From Mariprofundus micogutta (lineage in GTDB: Bacteria; Pseudomonadota; Zetaproteobacteria; Mariprofundales; Mariprofundaceae), in NCBI RefSeq assembly GCF_001895085.1, contig NZ_BDFD01000004.1, positions 62,001 through 126,000 of the forward strand: DNA of 64,000 nt, read 5' to 3'. The position numbers and the translations under genes were made by a program. A model generated the notes under the pieces. That model was given only the letters and a program-made list of their open reading frames with translations, was not told where the DNA came from and ran no database searches. Position 1 is the first letter of the stretch. The number at the start of each line of letters is the position of its first letter. Of the stretch, positions 1-9,302 are shown in pieces.

Positions 1-608
1 ATGTCATGGGTGATACTGAGGATCGTGGTGCCGGAATCTTTATGCAGTCGTACGATCAGTTTGTTGATGACATCAGACATGATCGGATCAAGGCCGGTGG
101 TGGGCTCATCAAAAAAAACAATATCAGGTTTGTGGCAGATGGTGCGTGCAAGCCCAACGCGTTTGGCCATGCCGCCGGAAAGTTCAGATGGCACTTTGTC
201 TTCGATACTATGCAGGCCTACCCATTCAAGCACTTCTATTGCACGCTCTTTTGCTTTTGTTTGGCTGAGGCCTCGGCGCAACAGTGCGAAGGAGACATTT
301 TCCCAAACGGAAAGCGAATCAAACAGGGCGGCACCTTGAAATAACATGCCAACACGTTGCATACGCTGCAGTTGTTCATGTTCAGGCAATGCGAGCCAGT
401 TCTCTCCATCGATCAGAATTTCACCGGCGTCAGGTTTAATAAGGCCCAGGATGCATTTGATTAATACGCTTTTGCCGGTTCCTGACATACCGATAACCGT
501 GGTGGATTGGCCCGGCATGATATCCAGGTCTGCACCATCTAAAATGATCTTGTCATCAAAGCGTTTGTGGAGTCCTTTGATGCTGATGCGTGGTATTGTG
601 TTGTTCAT
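1..608 (-). CDS. mlaF: MlaF-type ABC transporter ATPase (3' end cut by window edge)
   Basis: ATP-binding subunit of the Mla phospholipid-transport system, which works at the inner membrane and maintains outer-membrane lipid asymmetry. The visible 202 codons begin MNNTIPRISIKGLHKRF. They show a Walker A (GMSGTGKS, residues 40-47), the ABC signature LSGGMAKR, Walker B (DIVFFDEPTTGLDP) and, just at the window edge, the H-loop (SITHD), so only a C-terminal part is missing. The ATG overlaps the stop of the upstream mlaE by ATGA, showing translational coupling. The family is distinguished from other ABC ATPases mainly by the coupled MlaE permease; the substrate-binding MlaD would be expected just outside the window. 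Confidence 0.9.
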   Translation of the reverse strand, partial: MNNTIPRISIKGLHKRFDDKIILDGADLDIMPGQSTTVIGMSGTGKSVLIKCILGLIKPDAGEILIDGENWLALPEHEQLQRMQRVGMLFQGAALFDSLSVWENVSFALLRRGLSQTKAKERAIEVLEWVGLHSIEDKVPSELSGGMAKRVGLARTICHKPDIVFFDEPTTGLDPIMSDVINKLIVRLHKDSGTTILSITHD

Positions 609-1369
609 CCGAACATCCAGGCGGTAAGGAAATAGTCTGAGATAAGGATGCTCATGCAGGAGATAACGACTGCGCGTGTTGTCGCTGTGCCAACCCCTTC
701 TGCACCACCTTTGCAGTTAAATCCCTCTGTGCAGCCTATCAGGCCAATCAGCATGCCGAAGAATGCAGCTTTAATGAGACCGGAGTAAAAATCCGGTAAC
801 TCCATATAGATGGTGGTGTTTTCGATATATACCGCGGGGTTCTGATCGAGAACGTGTACGCTGATGGCATAACCGCCGTAGATGCCAATGAAGTCTGCAA
901 TGACAACCAATAATGGCATCATCAGTGTGACTGCAATCAGGCGCGGTAGAATCAGATAGCGGACCGGGTCAGTTGATAGTGTCCACAGGGCATCGATCTG
1001 TTCGGTGACACGCATGGTGCCGAGTTCTGCTGCAAAGGAGGCACCAACCCTGCCCGCAACCATCAGACCAACCAGTACAGGCCCGAGCTCTCGAACTACG
1101 GACATGGAAACGACAAGGCCGGTCAGGCTTTCGGCAGCAAAACGGTGGAATACGATGTACGACTGTAGTGCCAGTACCATGCCGGTGAACAGGGCGGTTA
1201 GCATGACCACCGGAAGGGATTGTACGCCGACCTCTTCGGCTTGCTGAAGCAGCATGCGGAAATGCCATGGTCTTGAGATCAAACGTTTGCTGGCACCGGC
1301 AAAGGTTGAGGCGTACAGGCCTAGGCGAATACAGAGACTTTCTACGAGTCTGCCGGTGGCGGTTAGCAT
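605..1369 (-). CDS. mlaE: MlaE family ABC permease
   Basis: Inner-membrane permease of the Mla lipid transporter, 254 aa, the usual length for the family. The central family signature is clear: RELGPVLVGLMVAGRVGAS followed by ELGTMRVTEQIDAL. About five hydrophobic segments can be seen (around residues 50-75, 90-110, 145-175, 195-215 and 230-250). It lies 9 bp downstream of the alanine racemase stop and overlaps the mlaF start, so the three genes form one minus-strand transcription unit. Family assignment is firm; the lipid substrate is inferred from family knowledge. Confidence 0.92.
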   Translation of the reverse strand: MLTATGRLVESLCIRLGLYASTFAGASKRLISRPWHFRMLLQQAEEVGVQSLPVVMLTALFTGMVLALQSYIVFHRFAAESLTGLVVSMSVVRELGPVLVGLMVAGRVGASFAAELGTMRVTEQIDALWTLSTDPVRYLILPRLIAVTLMMPLLVVIADFIGIYGGYAISVHVLDQNPAVYIENTTIYMELPDFYSGLIKAAFFGMLIGLIGCTEGFNCKGGAEGVGTATTRAVVISCMSILISDYFLTAWMFG

Positions 1370-1378
1370 CAGCTCTGC

Positions 1379-2458
1379 TTACACCGCTTTTCTTCTTACC
1401 CGTTCGCCGACACCGGTGAACAGTGTATAGCTGATTGTATCCAGCGATCTGGCTACATCATTGGCAAGTATGTTCTCTCCCCAGAATTCCACAGCATCTC
1501 CCGGTTTGGTGTCCGTGTCAGTCACATCAATCATAGTATAGTCCATACAGACACGTCCTACGATAGCAAGCTTCTGGCTATGTATAAAAACATGCCCGTG
1601 ATTGGAGAGGGAGCGTGGCACGCCATCGGCATAACCAAGACCGACTACGGCAATTGTCATGGCCTGATCGGCAGTGAAAGTGGCCCCGTAGGAAACCGAA
1701 ACACCAGCAGGAATATCGCGAACCTGCATGATCTCTCCTGTCAGAGTCATGACTGGTTTCAGGCCAATGGGTTGCGCTGCGACAGGCTCGGCACCGTAAA
1801 GTGCAATGCCCGGACGCACGGTATGATATGTATGCTCAGGCATGGAAATAATTCCTGCACTGTTAAGCAGAGATCTGGGTAGTTCGGGTGAGATCTGATC
1901 GCACATCTCATTGAAGGCTACGGCTTGTTTCTGATTCATCTGGTGATTTGGCTCATCTGCACAGGCAAGGTGGGACATTAAGCCGCACACATTGATTTCA
2001 GCCTGAAAACAGGCTTCAAGAATCTGTTTGGGAGTTTTAGCCCCCAGGCGATTCATGCCCGAGTCTATTTTGATCCACACATTGCCGTTGAATCCGGCTT
2101 GCTTCAAAAGATGAACCTGTTGCAGCTCTGAAATGGTCGGGGTGAGTTGATGCTGGCAGGCCAGCTCAGCATCCTCTTCATCAAAGATACCTGATAAAAG
2201 TACAATTTCGATTTTTTTATAAAACCCGAGAATAGAGCGTAGTTCGCACCCCTCTGTAGCATCAGTCACTGCAAAACTGGTACACCCTTCTTCGAGCAGA
2301 GCAGGAGCAACAAGAAACAGTTCATGTCCATAAGCGTTAGCTTTCACGACGGTCATGATCTCGGAATCTTTGGCAGTCCTTTTGAGCAAACGATAGTTGT
2401 GTCGAAGGTTGTCCAAGTGGATATGGGTAATTGCAGGGCGGGGCATGTTGTGAATCAT
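1379..2458 (-). CDS. alr: alanine racemase
   Basis: PLP-dependent fold-type III racemase that converts L-alanine to D-alanine for peptidoglycan. At 359 aa it has the normal length. The PLP lysine is K39 in VVKANAYGHE, and the C-terminal-domain catalytic tyrosine is in VSYGATF (around residue 255). The substrate and cofactor motifs IDSGMNRLG and RPGIALYG are present, as is VCMDYTMID near the end. The start MIHNMPRPAI was kept, but a second ATG four codons in (2446) is equally possible because neither has a strong ribosome binding site. It heads the unit alr-mlaE-mlaF and is divergent from the polysaccharide locus. Confidence 0.95.
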   Translation of the reverse strand: MIHNMPRPAITHIHLDNLRHNYRLLKRTAKDSEIMTVVKANAYGHELFLVAPALLEEGCTSFAVTDATEGCELRSILGFYKKIEIVLLSGIFDEEDAELACQHQLTPTISELQQVHLLKQAGFNGNVWIKIDSGMNRLGAKTPKQILEACFQAEINVCGLMSHLACADEPNHQMNQKQAVAFNEMCDQISPELPRSLLNSAGIISMPEHTYHTVRPGIALYGAEPVAAQPIGLKPVMTLTGEIMQVRDIPAGVSVSYGATFTADQAMTIAVVGLGYADGVPRSLSNHGHVFIHSQKLAIVGRVCMDYTMIDVTDTDTKPGDAVEFWGENILANDVARSLDTISYTLFTGVGERVRRKAV

Positions 2459-2504
2459 GGCTTAATTTATTTTAACTAGAAACCCCTATTTTCCTGTTTA
2501 AGGG

Positions 2505-2533
2505 TTACCGATTAGTAGTTGTCGCTGTATATG
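2505..2533 (+). promoter_or_regulatory. candidate sigma70 promoter of the polysaccharide locus
   Basis: In the 116-bp divergent gap between alr and rfbF, TTACCG (2505-2510) and TATATG (2528-2533) are separated by 17 bp, close to a sigma70 promoter, about 40 bp upstream of the rfbF ATG. The rfbF ribosome binding site is AAGGTGG just before the ATG. Matches to consensus are partial, so this is a suggestion only. Confidence 0.35.
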
Positions 2534-2574
2534 CAATCTGTGATGATTCGCTTAGCAAGTTATAAGGTGGTTCT

Positions 2575-3342
2575 ATGAAAGCGGTAATTCTGGCCGGTGG
2601 TTTGGGTACGAGGATCAGTGAAGAAACACATTTGAAGCCTAAGCCAATGATTGAGATCGGTGGGAAGCCGATTTTATGGCATATCATGAAAACCTATAGT
2701 GCACACGGTATCAATGATTTTGTGATATGTCTGGGTTACAAGGGGTATTTGATTAAAGAATATTTCGCTAATTATTTTCTGCACACATCAGATGTGACAT
2801 TTGATATGCGCGATAACTCGATGAAGGTTCATCAGAATGCTTCTGAACCTTGGACTGTCACTCTGGTTGATACGGGTGAGAAAACGATGACAGGTGGCAG
2901 GTTGAAGCGGATTGCACCTTATCTGGATAATGAAGACTTTTGTTTTACCTATGGTGATGGTGTGTCAAATGTGGATTTGACCCAGCTTATCGAGTTTCAT
3001 CGTTCTCAGAAAACACTGGCTTCGGTAACGGCCATTCAACCGGCAGGGCGATTTGGTGCACTTGATCTTAGTGGTAGTAAAATTTGTGCATTTGATGAGA
3101 AACCTCAGGGCGATGGTTCCTGGGTGAATGGTGGATATTTTGTCCTGTCTCCTGAAGTCCTCAATTATATAGATGGTGATCAAACCACCTGGGAATCAGC
3201 TCCTTTACAACAGTTGGCTGCTGATGGCGAACTTTCTGCCTTTCAACACAGTGACTTCTGGCACCCTATGGATACTTTAAGAGATAAAGTGCATCTGGAA
3301 GAATTATGGGAGAGCAGCAAGGCACCCTGGAAGGTTTGGTAG
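2575..3342 (+). CDS. rfbF: glucose-1-phosphate cytidylyltransferase
   Basis: Makes CDP-D-glucose from CTP and alpha-D-glucose 1-phosphate, the entry step to CDP-deoxysugars. The 255-aa protein opens with the nucleotidyltransferase signature [18 protein letters not shown] and the [18 protein letters not shown] block typical of RfbF/Ddh[12 protein letters not shown] supplies the metal-binding aspartates, and WVNGGYFVL and HPMDTLRDK follow. A good ribosome binding site precedes the ATG. Its stop overlaps the start of the CDP-glucose 4,6-dehydratase, confirming the pathway. It is the first gene of the long plus-strand polysaccharide operon. Confidence 0.95.
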   Translation: MKAVILAGGLGTRISEETHLKPKPMIEIGGKPILWHIMKTYSAHGINDFVICLGYKGYLIKEYFANYFLHTSDVTFDMRDNSMKVHQNASEPWTVTLVDTGEKTMTGGRLKRIAPYLDNEDFCFTYGDGVSNVDLTQLIEFHRSQKTLASVTAIQPAGRFGALDLSGSKICAFDEKPQGDGSWVNGGYFVLSPEVLNYIDGDQTTWESAPLQQLAADGELSAFQHSDFWHPMDTLRDKVHLEELWESSKAPWKVW

Positions 3343-4406
3343 TGACCCCTCTATTCTGGAAGGGCAGGCGGGTGTTTGTAACCGGCCACACCGGTTTTAA
3401 AGGCAGTTGGCTCTGCCTGTGGCTGAAATCTCTGGGGGCTGATGTGACAGGTTATGCCCTCCAGCCTGCAACGAGTCCAAGCCTATTCGAATCCGCTATT
3501 GTGTCTGAAGGCATGCATTCGATCATTGCAGATATTCGCGATGAGCAACAATTGAAAGATGCGCTGGAAAAATCCCAGCCGGAAATAGTGATTCATATGG
3601 CAGCCCAGGCACTGGTGAGGTATTCCTATCGTCATCCTGTCGAAACTTATGCCGTGAATGTGATGGGCACCGTAAACCTGCTTGAAGCCGTTTGTCAGTG
3701 TGATTCGGTGAAAAGTGTTCTGGTTGTAACCAGCGATAAATGTTACGAAAATCAGGAGAGAGAAGCCGGTTATCGCGAGGAAGAGCCAATGGGGGGCTTT
3801 GACCCCTATTCGAATAGCAAGGGTTGCGCAGAACTGGTGGTATCAGCATACCGGCAGAGTTTTTTTGAAAACGGAAAGCATGTGGGGATTGCCACTGCCA
3901 GAGCTGGTAATGTGATTGGAGGTGGAGACTGGTCTGATGATCGTTTGATCCCGGACATGGTGCGTGCATTCACTGCCGGTGAGTCAGTTGTGATTCGCAA
4001 TCCTGGAGCTATTCGTCCATGGCAGCATGTGTTGGAGGCGCTGCACGGTTATCTGTTGCTGCTGGAGCGCATGTGTGAAAAGCCTGAACAGTATTCCCGT
4101 GCCTGGAATTTCGGACCGGAAGATTCAGATGCGCGTGATGTAGCATGGGTTGTGGAGCAGTTTGTTGCCACATGGGGAGATGCAGTGTGGAAAGTCGAAG
4201 CTGACAATGAGAACCTGCATGAAGCCCATCTGCTTAAACTGGACTGTAGCAGGGCCAGAGCTGAACTGGCATGGCAGCCTGTGCTGAAACTTGAACAGGC
4301 GATAGCGTGGATTGCAGACTGGTATCGCAACCAGCATGACGGAGCAGATATGACTGAACTCTCACTGCAGCAGTTGAGTGATTATCAGTCTCAGGTGATT
4401 TCATGA
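3342..4406 (+). CDS. rfbG: CDP-glucose 4,6-dehydratase
   Basis: Short-chain dehydrogenase-type enzyme that converts CDP-glucose to CDP-4-keto-6-deoxyglucose. GHTGFKGSWL is the family form of the NAD-binding glycine motif. TSDKCY then EEPMGGFDPYSNSKG gives the catalytic Thr, Tyr and Lys, and NVIGGGDW is also diagnostic. I chose the GTG at 3342, which overlaps the rfbF stop (TAGTG), has GGAAGG about eight bases upstream, and gives the usual short N-terminus before the FWKGRRVFVTG motif. An upstream in-frame ATG at 3306 would add 12 residues and overlap rfbF by 37 bp. Its end overlaps the next gene by ATGA. Confidence 0.93.
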   Translation: MTPLFWKGRRVFVTGHTGFKGSWLCLWLKSLGADVTGYALQPATSPSLFESAIVSEGMHSIIADIRDEQQLKDALEKSQPEIVIHMAAQALVRYSYRHPVETYAVNVMGTVNLLEAVCQCDSVKSVLVVTSDKCYENQEREAGYREEEPMGGFDPYSNSKGCAELVVSAYRQSFFENGKHVGIATARAGNVIGGGDWSDDRLIPDMVRAFTAGESVVIRNPGAIRPWQHVLEALHGYLLLLERMCEKPEQYSRAWNFGPEDSDARDVAWVVEQFVATWGDAVWKVEADNENLHEAHLLKLDCSRARAELAWQPVLKLEQAIAWIADWYRNQHDGADMTELSLQQLSDYQSQVIS

Positions 4407-4954
4407 AGTTAACTTGCACACCCATTGATGGAGTCATGGTGGCTGAAACCTCGCGGGTTATTGATCACCGGGGAGCGTTTGCACGGCTGTTTTGCGAGCA
4501 GGCTCTGTCTGAAGTGCTTGGGGGGCGGCATATTGTTCAGATCAATCATTCTCGGACTTCCCAGGCTGGGGCCGTTCGCGGCATGCACTACCAGCATGCG
4601 CCGCAGGCTGAGATGAAGTTGGTGCGTTGCCTGAAAGGGCGGGTATGGGATGTTGCAGTTGACCTGCGCAAGAACTCAGCAACTTTCTTACGCTGGCATG
4701 CGGTTGAACTCTCTGAACAGAATGAGTTGATGATGGTTATCCCTGAAGGTTGTGCTCACGGATTTCAGGTGCTCGAAGCAGAGAGCGAACTGCTTTATTT
4801 GCATACTGCGTTATATTCGCCGGAGTTGGAGGGAGGGGTGCGCCATGATGATCCTGTCTTGAATATCGACTGGCCACTTGAAATGATGGATATCTCCACT
4901 CGAGATAAAACACATACCCTGATAAACGAAGATTATTGTGGAGTTGAATTATGA
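4403..4954 (+). CDS. RmlC-like 3,5-epimerase acting on a deoxysugar nucleotide
   Basis: A 183-aa cupin of the dTDP-4-dehydrorhamnose 3,5-epimerase family. The catalytic histidine motif is RGMHYQ, followed by LVRCLKGRVWDVAVDLR and, near the end, a Tyr-Ser-Pro-Glu/GG segment with DDPVLNIDWP, all standard for RmlC. No dTDP-glucose genes are present and it directly follows rfbFG, so the likely substrate is CDP-4-keto-6-deoxyglucose and not dTDP-sugar (inference). It could epimerise at C3, C5 or both. It overlaps both neighbours by 4 bp. Confidence 0.85.
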   Translation: MKLTCTPIDGVMVAETSRVIDHRGAFARLFCEQALSEVLGGRHIVQINHSRTSQAGAVRGMHYQHAPQAEMKLVRCLKGRVWDVAVDLRKNSATFLRWHAVELSEQNELMMVIPEGCAHGFQVLEAESELLYLHTALYSPELEGGVRHDDPVLNIDWPLEMMDISTRDKTHTLINEDYCGVEL

Positions 4955-6174
4955 ATTGCCGGCATTGTGGCAAAGCCCTGCAGCATAAGTTTCTGGATCT
5001 CGGTTTTGCGCCGCCATCGAATGCTTATCTGAACCAGAAAGACCTGCATGCGCCAGAGCTCTATTTTCCACTGAAGTTGCATGTCTGTGACCGTTGCTGG
5101 TTGGTGCAAACTGAGGATTACTCTCGTTCCGATGAACTATTTACCTCCGATTATGCCTATTTTTCATCCACCTCATCTGGCTGGATGAAACACGCCAGGA
5201 ATTACTGCGACATGATTACTGATCGCCTGCAACTGGGTGACGACAGCTTTGTGATTGAGGTGGCCTCCAACGATGGCTATCTGCTGAGGAACTTTGTCGA
5301 AATCGGTATTTCCTGTCTCGGCATTGAACCGACCGATAGTACGGCGGAGGCTGCCGAAGCTCTGGGTGTTCCGGTGCGGAGAGAGTTTTTCGGCCAGTCG
5401 CTAGCGGCTCAGCTTGTCAGTGAAGGCAGACAGGCGGATCTGATTCTGGGTAATAATGTCTATGCCCATGTGCCGGATATCAATGATTTCACCAAGGGAC
5501 TGAAAGCGGCTTTGAAACCGGCTGGAACAATTACGTTGGAGTTTCCGCATCTGCTCAATCTGATTCAGCTCAATCAATTTGATACGGTGTATCATGAGCA
5601 CTACTCCTACCTTTCACTGTATACGGTTCAGCAGGTTTTCGCTGCTGCAGGCCTAATGGTCTACGATGTTGAGCAACTGCCTACTCACGGGGGAAGCCTG
5701 CGAGTATATGGCTGTCATGTCGGTTCCGGAAAAACAGCCAGTGATGCAGTGGTTCGCATTATTAATGTTGAAGGTGCAGCAGGTTTGCGAGATCTGTCAG
5801 TATACCAGACGTTTCAGAAACATGCCGACAAGGTGAAGAATGATCTGCTGGATTTTTTACTGGAGCAGCAGAGGGCAGGTAAATCAGTGGCGGCATATGG
5901 TGCTGCGGCCAAGGGTAATACACTGCTCAATTATGCTGGTGTGAAACCTGACTTACTCTCTTTTGTCTGTGATGCAGCAACGGCCAAACAGAATAAATTT
6001 ATGCCCGGAAGTCATATCCCGATTATGGCACCGGATGAGATTGCCAAGCAGAAGCCGGATTTTGTAGTTATTCTGCCTTGGAATATTGCTGATGAAGTAA
6101 TGATGCGGAATGCATGCATTCGCGATTGGGGCGGCCAGTTCGTGGTCGCGGTGCCGGAGCTAAAGCTGATATGA
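4951..6174 (+). CDS. sugar-nucleotide C-methyltransferase (zinc-binding, SAM-dependent)
   Basis: A 407-aa class I SAM methyltransferase of the type that methylates C3 of 4-ketosugar nucleotides (TylC3/TcaB9-like). An N-terminal zinc site is visible as C3-x2-C6 and C46-x2-C49. The SAM-binding motif is VIEVASNDGYLL, the probable catalytic His/Tyr motif is YHEHYSYLS, and a C-terminal domain with AAYGAAAKGNTLLNY follows, the three-domain order known for this family. It follows the epimerase by a 4-bp overlap, so the pathway probably makes a C-methyl-branched CDP-6-deoxyhexose. The family is clear; the exact carbon methylated is inferred from homologues. Confidence 0.88.
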   Translation: MNCRHCGKALQHKFLDLGFAPPSNAYLNQKDLHAPELYFPLKLHVCDRCWLVQTEDYSRSDELFTSDYAYFSSTSSGWMKHARNYCDMITDRLQLGDDSFVIEVASNDGYLLRNFVEIGISCLGIEPTDSTAEAAEALGVPVRREFFGQSLAAQLVSEGRQADLILGNNVYAHVPDINDFTKGLKAALKPAGTITLEFPHLLNLIQLNQFDTVYHEHYSYLSLYTVQQVFAAAGLMVYDVEQLPTHGGSLRVYGCHVGSGKTASDAVVRIINVEGAAGLRDLSVYQTFQKHADKVKNDLLDFLLEQQRAGKSVAAYGAAAKGNTLLNYAGVKPDLLSFVCDAATAKQNKFMPGSHIPIMAPDEIAKQKPDFVVILPWNIADEVMMRNACIRDWGGQFVVAVPELKLI

Positions 6175-7283
6175 CATCACGCATTCACTACACAAAACCA
6201 TCCATCACAGAGCTTGAAGTCGAATATGCAACTGATGCGGCCAGAAATGGTTGGGGTGAGCGTTGCTATGAGTATATTGATCGATTCGAGCAGCAGTTTT
6301 GCAAGCATCTTGGTGTCAATTATGCTATTGCTACATCCAGTTGTACTGGTGCGTTGCATATGGGGATGGCGGCACTAGGGATTGGATCCGATGACGAAGT
6401 GATCCTAGCGGATACCAATTGGATTGCTTCTGCAGCCCCAATCACCTATTTGGGAGCCAAGCCAGTGTTTGTCGATGTGCTGCCCGACACATGGTGTATT
6501 GACCCAATCAAAACTGAAGCCGCAATTACACCAAAAACGAAAGCCATCCTTGCTGTGCACCTCTACGGCAATCTATGTGATATGAATGCTTTGCTTGCGC
6601 TTGGAAAAAAACATGGAATCCCGGTTATTGAGGATGCGGCTGAGGCTATTGGCTCTGTTTGGCATGGGAAGCGAGCTGGTTCGATAGGCGCATTTGGCGC
6701 ATTCTCATTTCATGGTACGAAAACCATGACAACTGGTGAAGGTGGGATGTTTGTCACGCAGGATAAAGTTCTGTATGAGAAGGTTCTGACTCTCAGTAAC
6801 CATGGTCGTGCAAAAGGCCAGGTAAAACAGTTCTGGCCTGACGTGATCGGATTTAAATACAAGATCAGTAATATTCAAGCTGCAATTGGCTGTGCCCAAA
6901 CAGAGCGCATAGATGATTTAGTTGCAGCCAAGCGACGGGTGTTTGAATACTATGCTAATGGGCTTGGTGGTTCGTCGGTTACGATGAATCCAGAGTTGCC
7001 GGGAACTCAGAATGGATATTGGATGCCAACCATAGTTGTAAATGAAGGAGTGAGATTTGAACGGGAAGCTCTGTTAGCGGAATTCAAGAAGCATGATGTT
7101 GATGGCCGTGTTTTCTTCTGGCCACTAAGCATGTTGCCAATGTTTGATGGCAAACCCGAAAATATTGTTAGTTATAGCTTGTACCATAAGGCAATTAATC
7201 TTCCTTCATATCATGATTTGAGTGAGGCTGAGATGGATCGGGTAATTGCTATTGTTAGAAATGGCATGGGGATTTCAGTATGA
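6171..7283 (+). CDS. DegT/DnrJ/EryC1 sugar aminotransferase
   Basis: PLP-dependent aminotransferase (370 aa) that adds an amino group to a keto-sugar nucleotide. The PLP lysine is in SFHGTKTMTTGEGG and the cofactor aspartate in VIEDAAEAIGS. The ATG at 6171 overlaps the previous stop by ATGA; an upstream in-frame ATG at 6114 lies deep inside the methyltransferase and is unlikely. Coming straight after the C-methyltransferase, it probably transaminates the C4-keto group of the branched CDP-sugar. A perosamine-synthetase-like role on another nucleotide sugar cannot be excluded. Confidence 0.9.
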   Translation: MTSRIHYTKPSITELEVEYATDAARNGWGERCYEYIDRFEQQFCKHLGVNYAIATSSCTGALHMGMAALGIGSDDEVILADTNWIASAAPITYLGAKPVFVDVLPDTWCIDPIKTEAAITPKTKAILAVHLYGNLCDMNALLALGKKHGIPVIEDAAEAIGSVWHGKRAGSIGAFGAFSFHGTKTMTTGEGGMFVTQDKVLYEKVLTLSNHGRAKGQVKQFWPDVIGFKYKISNIQAAIGCAQTERIDDLVAAKRRVFEYYANGLGGSSVTMNPELPGTQNGYWMPTIVVNEGVRFEREALLAEFKKHDVDGRVFFWPLSMLPMFDGKPENIVSYSLYHKAINLPSYHDLSEAEMDRVIAIVRNGMGISV

Positions 7284-8113
7284 TTTCTGATGAAGATAAA
7301 TCCAAGTTCAAAAAGGATGGTGTACTAGTTCTCAGAGGGTTCTATGATCTCGAAAAGGAAATAAAGCCTATTCAACATGCAATATATGAGATTATTGGTC
7401 GCGTAATAGGTAAGAATGGGTTTCCAATCAAGCAGCTGCCATTTTCTTCCGATACTTTTGATTCTGGTTTTAATGAACTAATTGGGATGAACAGAGGTTG
7501 TGGTTCTGAGATTTATGATGCTGTTAAACAGATCCCGGCTTTCATTAGGCTGCTTGCGAACGAAAGGCACGAACTAATTTTTTCACAATTGTTTGATACA
7601 AAACTTCCGGGTATTGCTGCTGCCGGTTACGGCATCAGGATTGATAATCCCCATGAGGAGCGTTTTCGCGCTTCTTGGCATCAGGAGTTTTTAAGCCAAC
7701 TGCGCAGCATGGAAGGGGTGGTTTATTGGAGTCCTTTGGTGAATATTACAGAAGAGTTGGGACCTGTTGAGTTTTCCATCGGCTCTCAGGTAGAGGGGGT
7801 GTTACCTGTTCGGACATCAGACCCTGACGATCCTGAGAAGACAGGCGCGTATGGCGTCCGCATTGTTGATGAAGAAAAATATTTAGCTAAATATCCGTTA
7901 GTTGCCCCTCTGACTTCTCCCGGGGATTTGGTGGTTCTTGACTGGCATGTGCTGCATAGATCCGGACGAAATATTGCTCAAACTTCCCGATGGTCAATGC
8001 AGATGAGATATTTTAATTTTGATAACGAAATGGGTATCAAGTTGGGGTGGTGCGGTTCATATTCTGCGGGCGTGGATGTGAAGGCAATATTGCCGGAATA
8101 TATTCTTGATTGA
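7280..8113 (+). CDS. phytanoyl-CoA dioxygenase family (Fe(II)/2-oxoglutarate) protein
   Basis: A 277-aa protein resembling PhyH-type non-haem iron oxygenases. The proximal metal ligands appear as WHQEF (a His-x-Glu version of the usual HxD, near residue 133). The distal histidine and the 2-oxoglutarate arginine appear as DWHVLHRSGRN followed by SRWSMQMRYF. Within a sugar operon it would hydroxylate or otherwise oxidise a sugar or acyl substituent (inference). It overlaps the aminotransferase by 4 bp. From here to about 19.9 kb the bases are visibly more A+T-rich than in the flanking genes. Confidence 0.72.
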   Translation: MISDEDKSKFKKDGVLVLRGFYDLEKEIKPIQHAIYEIIGRVIGKNGFPIKQLPFSSDTFDSGFNELIGMNRGCGSEIYDAVKQIPAFIRLLANERHELIFSQLFDTKLPGIAAAGYGIRIDNPHEERFRASWHQEFLSQLRSMEGVVYWSPLVNITEELGPVEFSIGSQVEGVLPVRTSDPDDPEKTGAYGVRIVDEEKYLAKYPLVAPLTSPGDLVVLDWHVLHRSGRNIAQTSRWSMQMRYFNFDNEMGIKLGWCGSYSAGVDVKAILPEYILD

Positions 8114-8120
8114 AGAGGTA

Positions 8121-9281
8121 ATGATGATAGAACAAGTGTGTAATGTATGTGGAGACTCTTTGGCAGATCCTGTTTTTTCAACAGTAGGAGAAAAGTCAAT
8201 CACTTCTCTCTGTGAATTGGTTCCTACTGCATCACATGTTTTTTTCTGCCGCCGATGCGGTCATGTTCTTACATCGCCGATGAAAAATATTGAAGCTTAT
8301 TATTCTGAAGATTATCAAATATTGATTGATAGTGAAGAAGAAGATCAACTCGTATCTTTCCCAGATGGCAGCAAAATATTTAGATTTGAACTTCAGGTGG
8401 ATACGATCTTTGATAAAATGGACATTCCCCTAAATGCAAAGGTTTTGGATTATGGTTGTGCAAAAAGTACAACGCTGCGGAAAATGTGTGAACGTCGAAC
8501 AGATTTGAAACCTTATCTTTTTGATGTGAGCGAAAATTACCTTCCGTTTTGGGACAAATTTGCTGATTCAGAGAATTGGGCGGTATTTGATCCTAAGCCT
8601 GATTGGAAAGGTAATTTAGATGTTGTTACATCTTTTTTCTCTCTTGAACATGTGAGCGAACCCGTTGCAATGATGAAACAGGTCCATGCTCTGTTGAAAG
8701 ATCAAGGTTTTTTTTACTGTATTGTTCCGAACACATTTACCAATACGGCTGATTTTGTGGTAGCAGATCACGTTAATCATTTTTCAGTTTTGTCGATACA
8801 TGCTTTGTTGGTCCGAACCGGTTTTGAAGTGCTAGAGATAGATCAGGATGTTCATTATGGAGCATTTGTCATCATGGCAAAGAAAGTGGATAGTGCTAAC
8901 TTGGACTATGACTTCCCTTCTTCTGAATCATTGGCTAGTGCTGTGAATGAATTGTCTGAGTTCTGGAGTGGTATCTCCCGGAAAATAGAGGAGTTTGAGC
9001 AACAGAATGACTTGGAGGGGGCGGTAGCTATCTACGGTTCAGGTTTCTATGGAACATATATTGCCTCATGTTTGACTGATATGGAAAAAGTGGTCGCATT
9101 TGTTGATCAAAATCCATTTCGACAGGGATTGAAACTATTTGGAAAAGATATTGTTTCGCCTGAAAAGTTGCCTGTTGAGACGAGAGTTATGTATGTGGGA
9201 TTGAATCCAACCATCGCTCGCGAGAGTATTCGATCTGTTGGTTGTCTGGCTGATCGGAATATCAGTTATTGTTATCTTTAA
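8121..9281 (+). CDS. zinc-ribbon class I SAM methyltransferase
   Basis: About 386 aa. The N-terminus carries CNVCG and, about 40 residues on, CRRCGH, a probable zinc site. VLDYGCAKSTTL is the SAM-binding motif, SLEHVSEP and FYCIVPN follow in Methyltransf_23-like order, and a C-terminal part with AIYGSGFYGTYIAS resembles the nucleotide-binding tail of sugar C-methyltransferases. It is therefore a distant relative of the 4951-6174 gene. GAAGAGG stands just before tandem ATGs at 8121 and 8124; 8124 has the better spacing. A sugar methyltransferase role is likely, but whether it acts on C, O or N cannot be told. Confidence 0.75.
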   Translation: MMIEQVCNVCGDSLADPVFSTVGEKSITSLCELVPTASHVFFCRRCGHVLTSPMKNIEAYYSEDYQILIDSEEEDQLVSFPDGSKIFRFELQVDTIFDKMDIPLNAKVLDYGCAKSTTLRKMCERRTDLKPYLFDVSENYLPFWDKFADSENWAVFDPKPDWKGNLDVVTSFFSLEHVSEPVAMMKQVHALLKDQGFFYCIVPNTFTNTADFVVADHVNHFSVLSIHALLVRTGFEVLEIDQDVHYGAFVIMAKKVDSANLDYDFPSSESLASAVNELSEFWSGISRKIEEFEQQNDLEGAVAIYGSGFYGTYIASCLTDMEKVVAFVDQNPFRQGLKLFGKDIVSPEKLPVETRVMYVGLNPTIARESIRSVGCLADRNISYCYL

Positions 9282-9302
9282 TGTATATCGGGGGCATTAG
9301 TT

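Noticed and set aside
3523-3969. A 148-codon minus-strand frame inside the CDP-glucose dehydratase gene and many similar long antisense frames, for example within rpsA and aroA.
   Set aside because: They lie opposite strongly conserved coding sequence, have no ribosome binding sites and encode no recognisable motifs.
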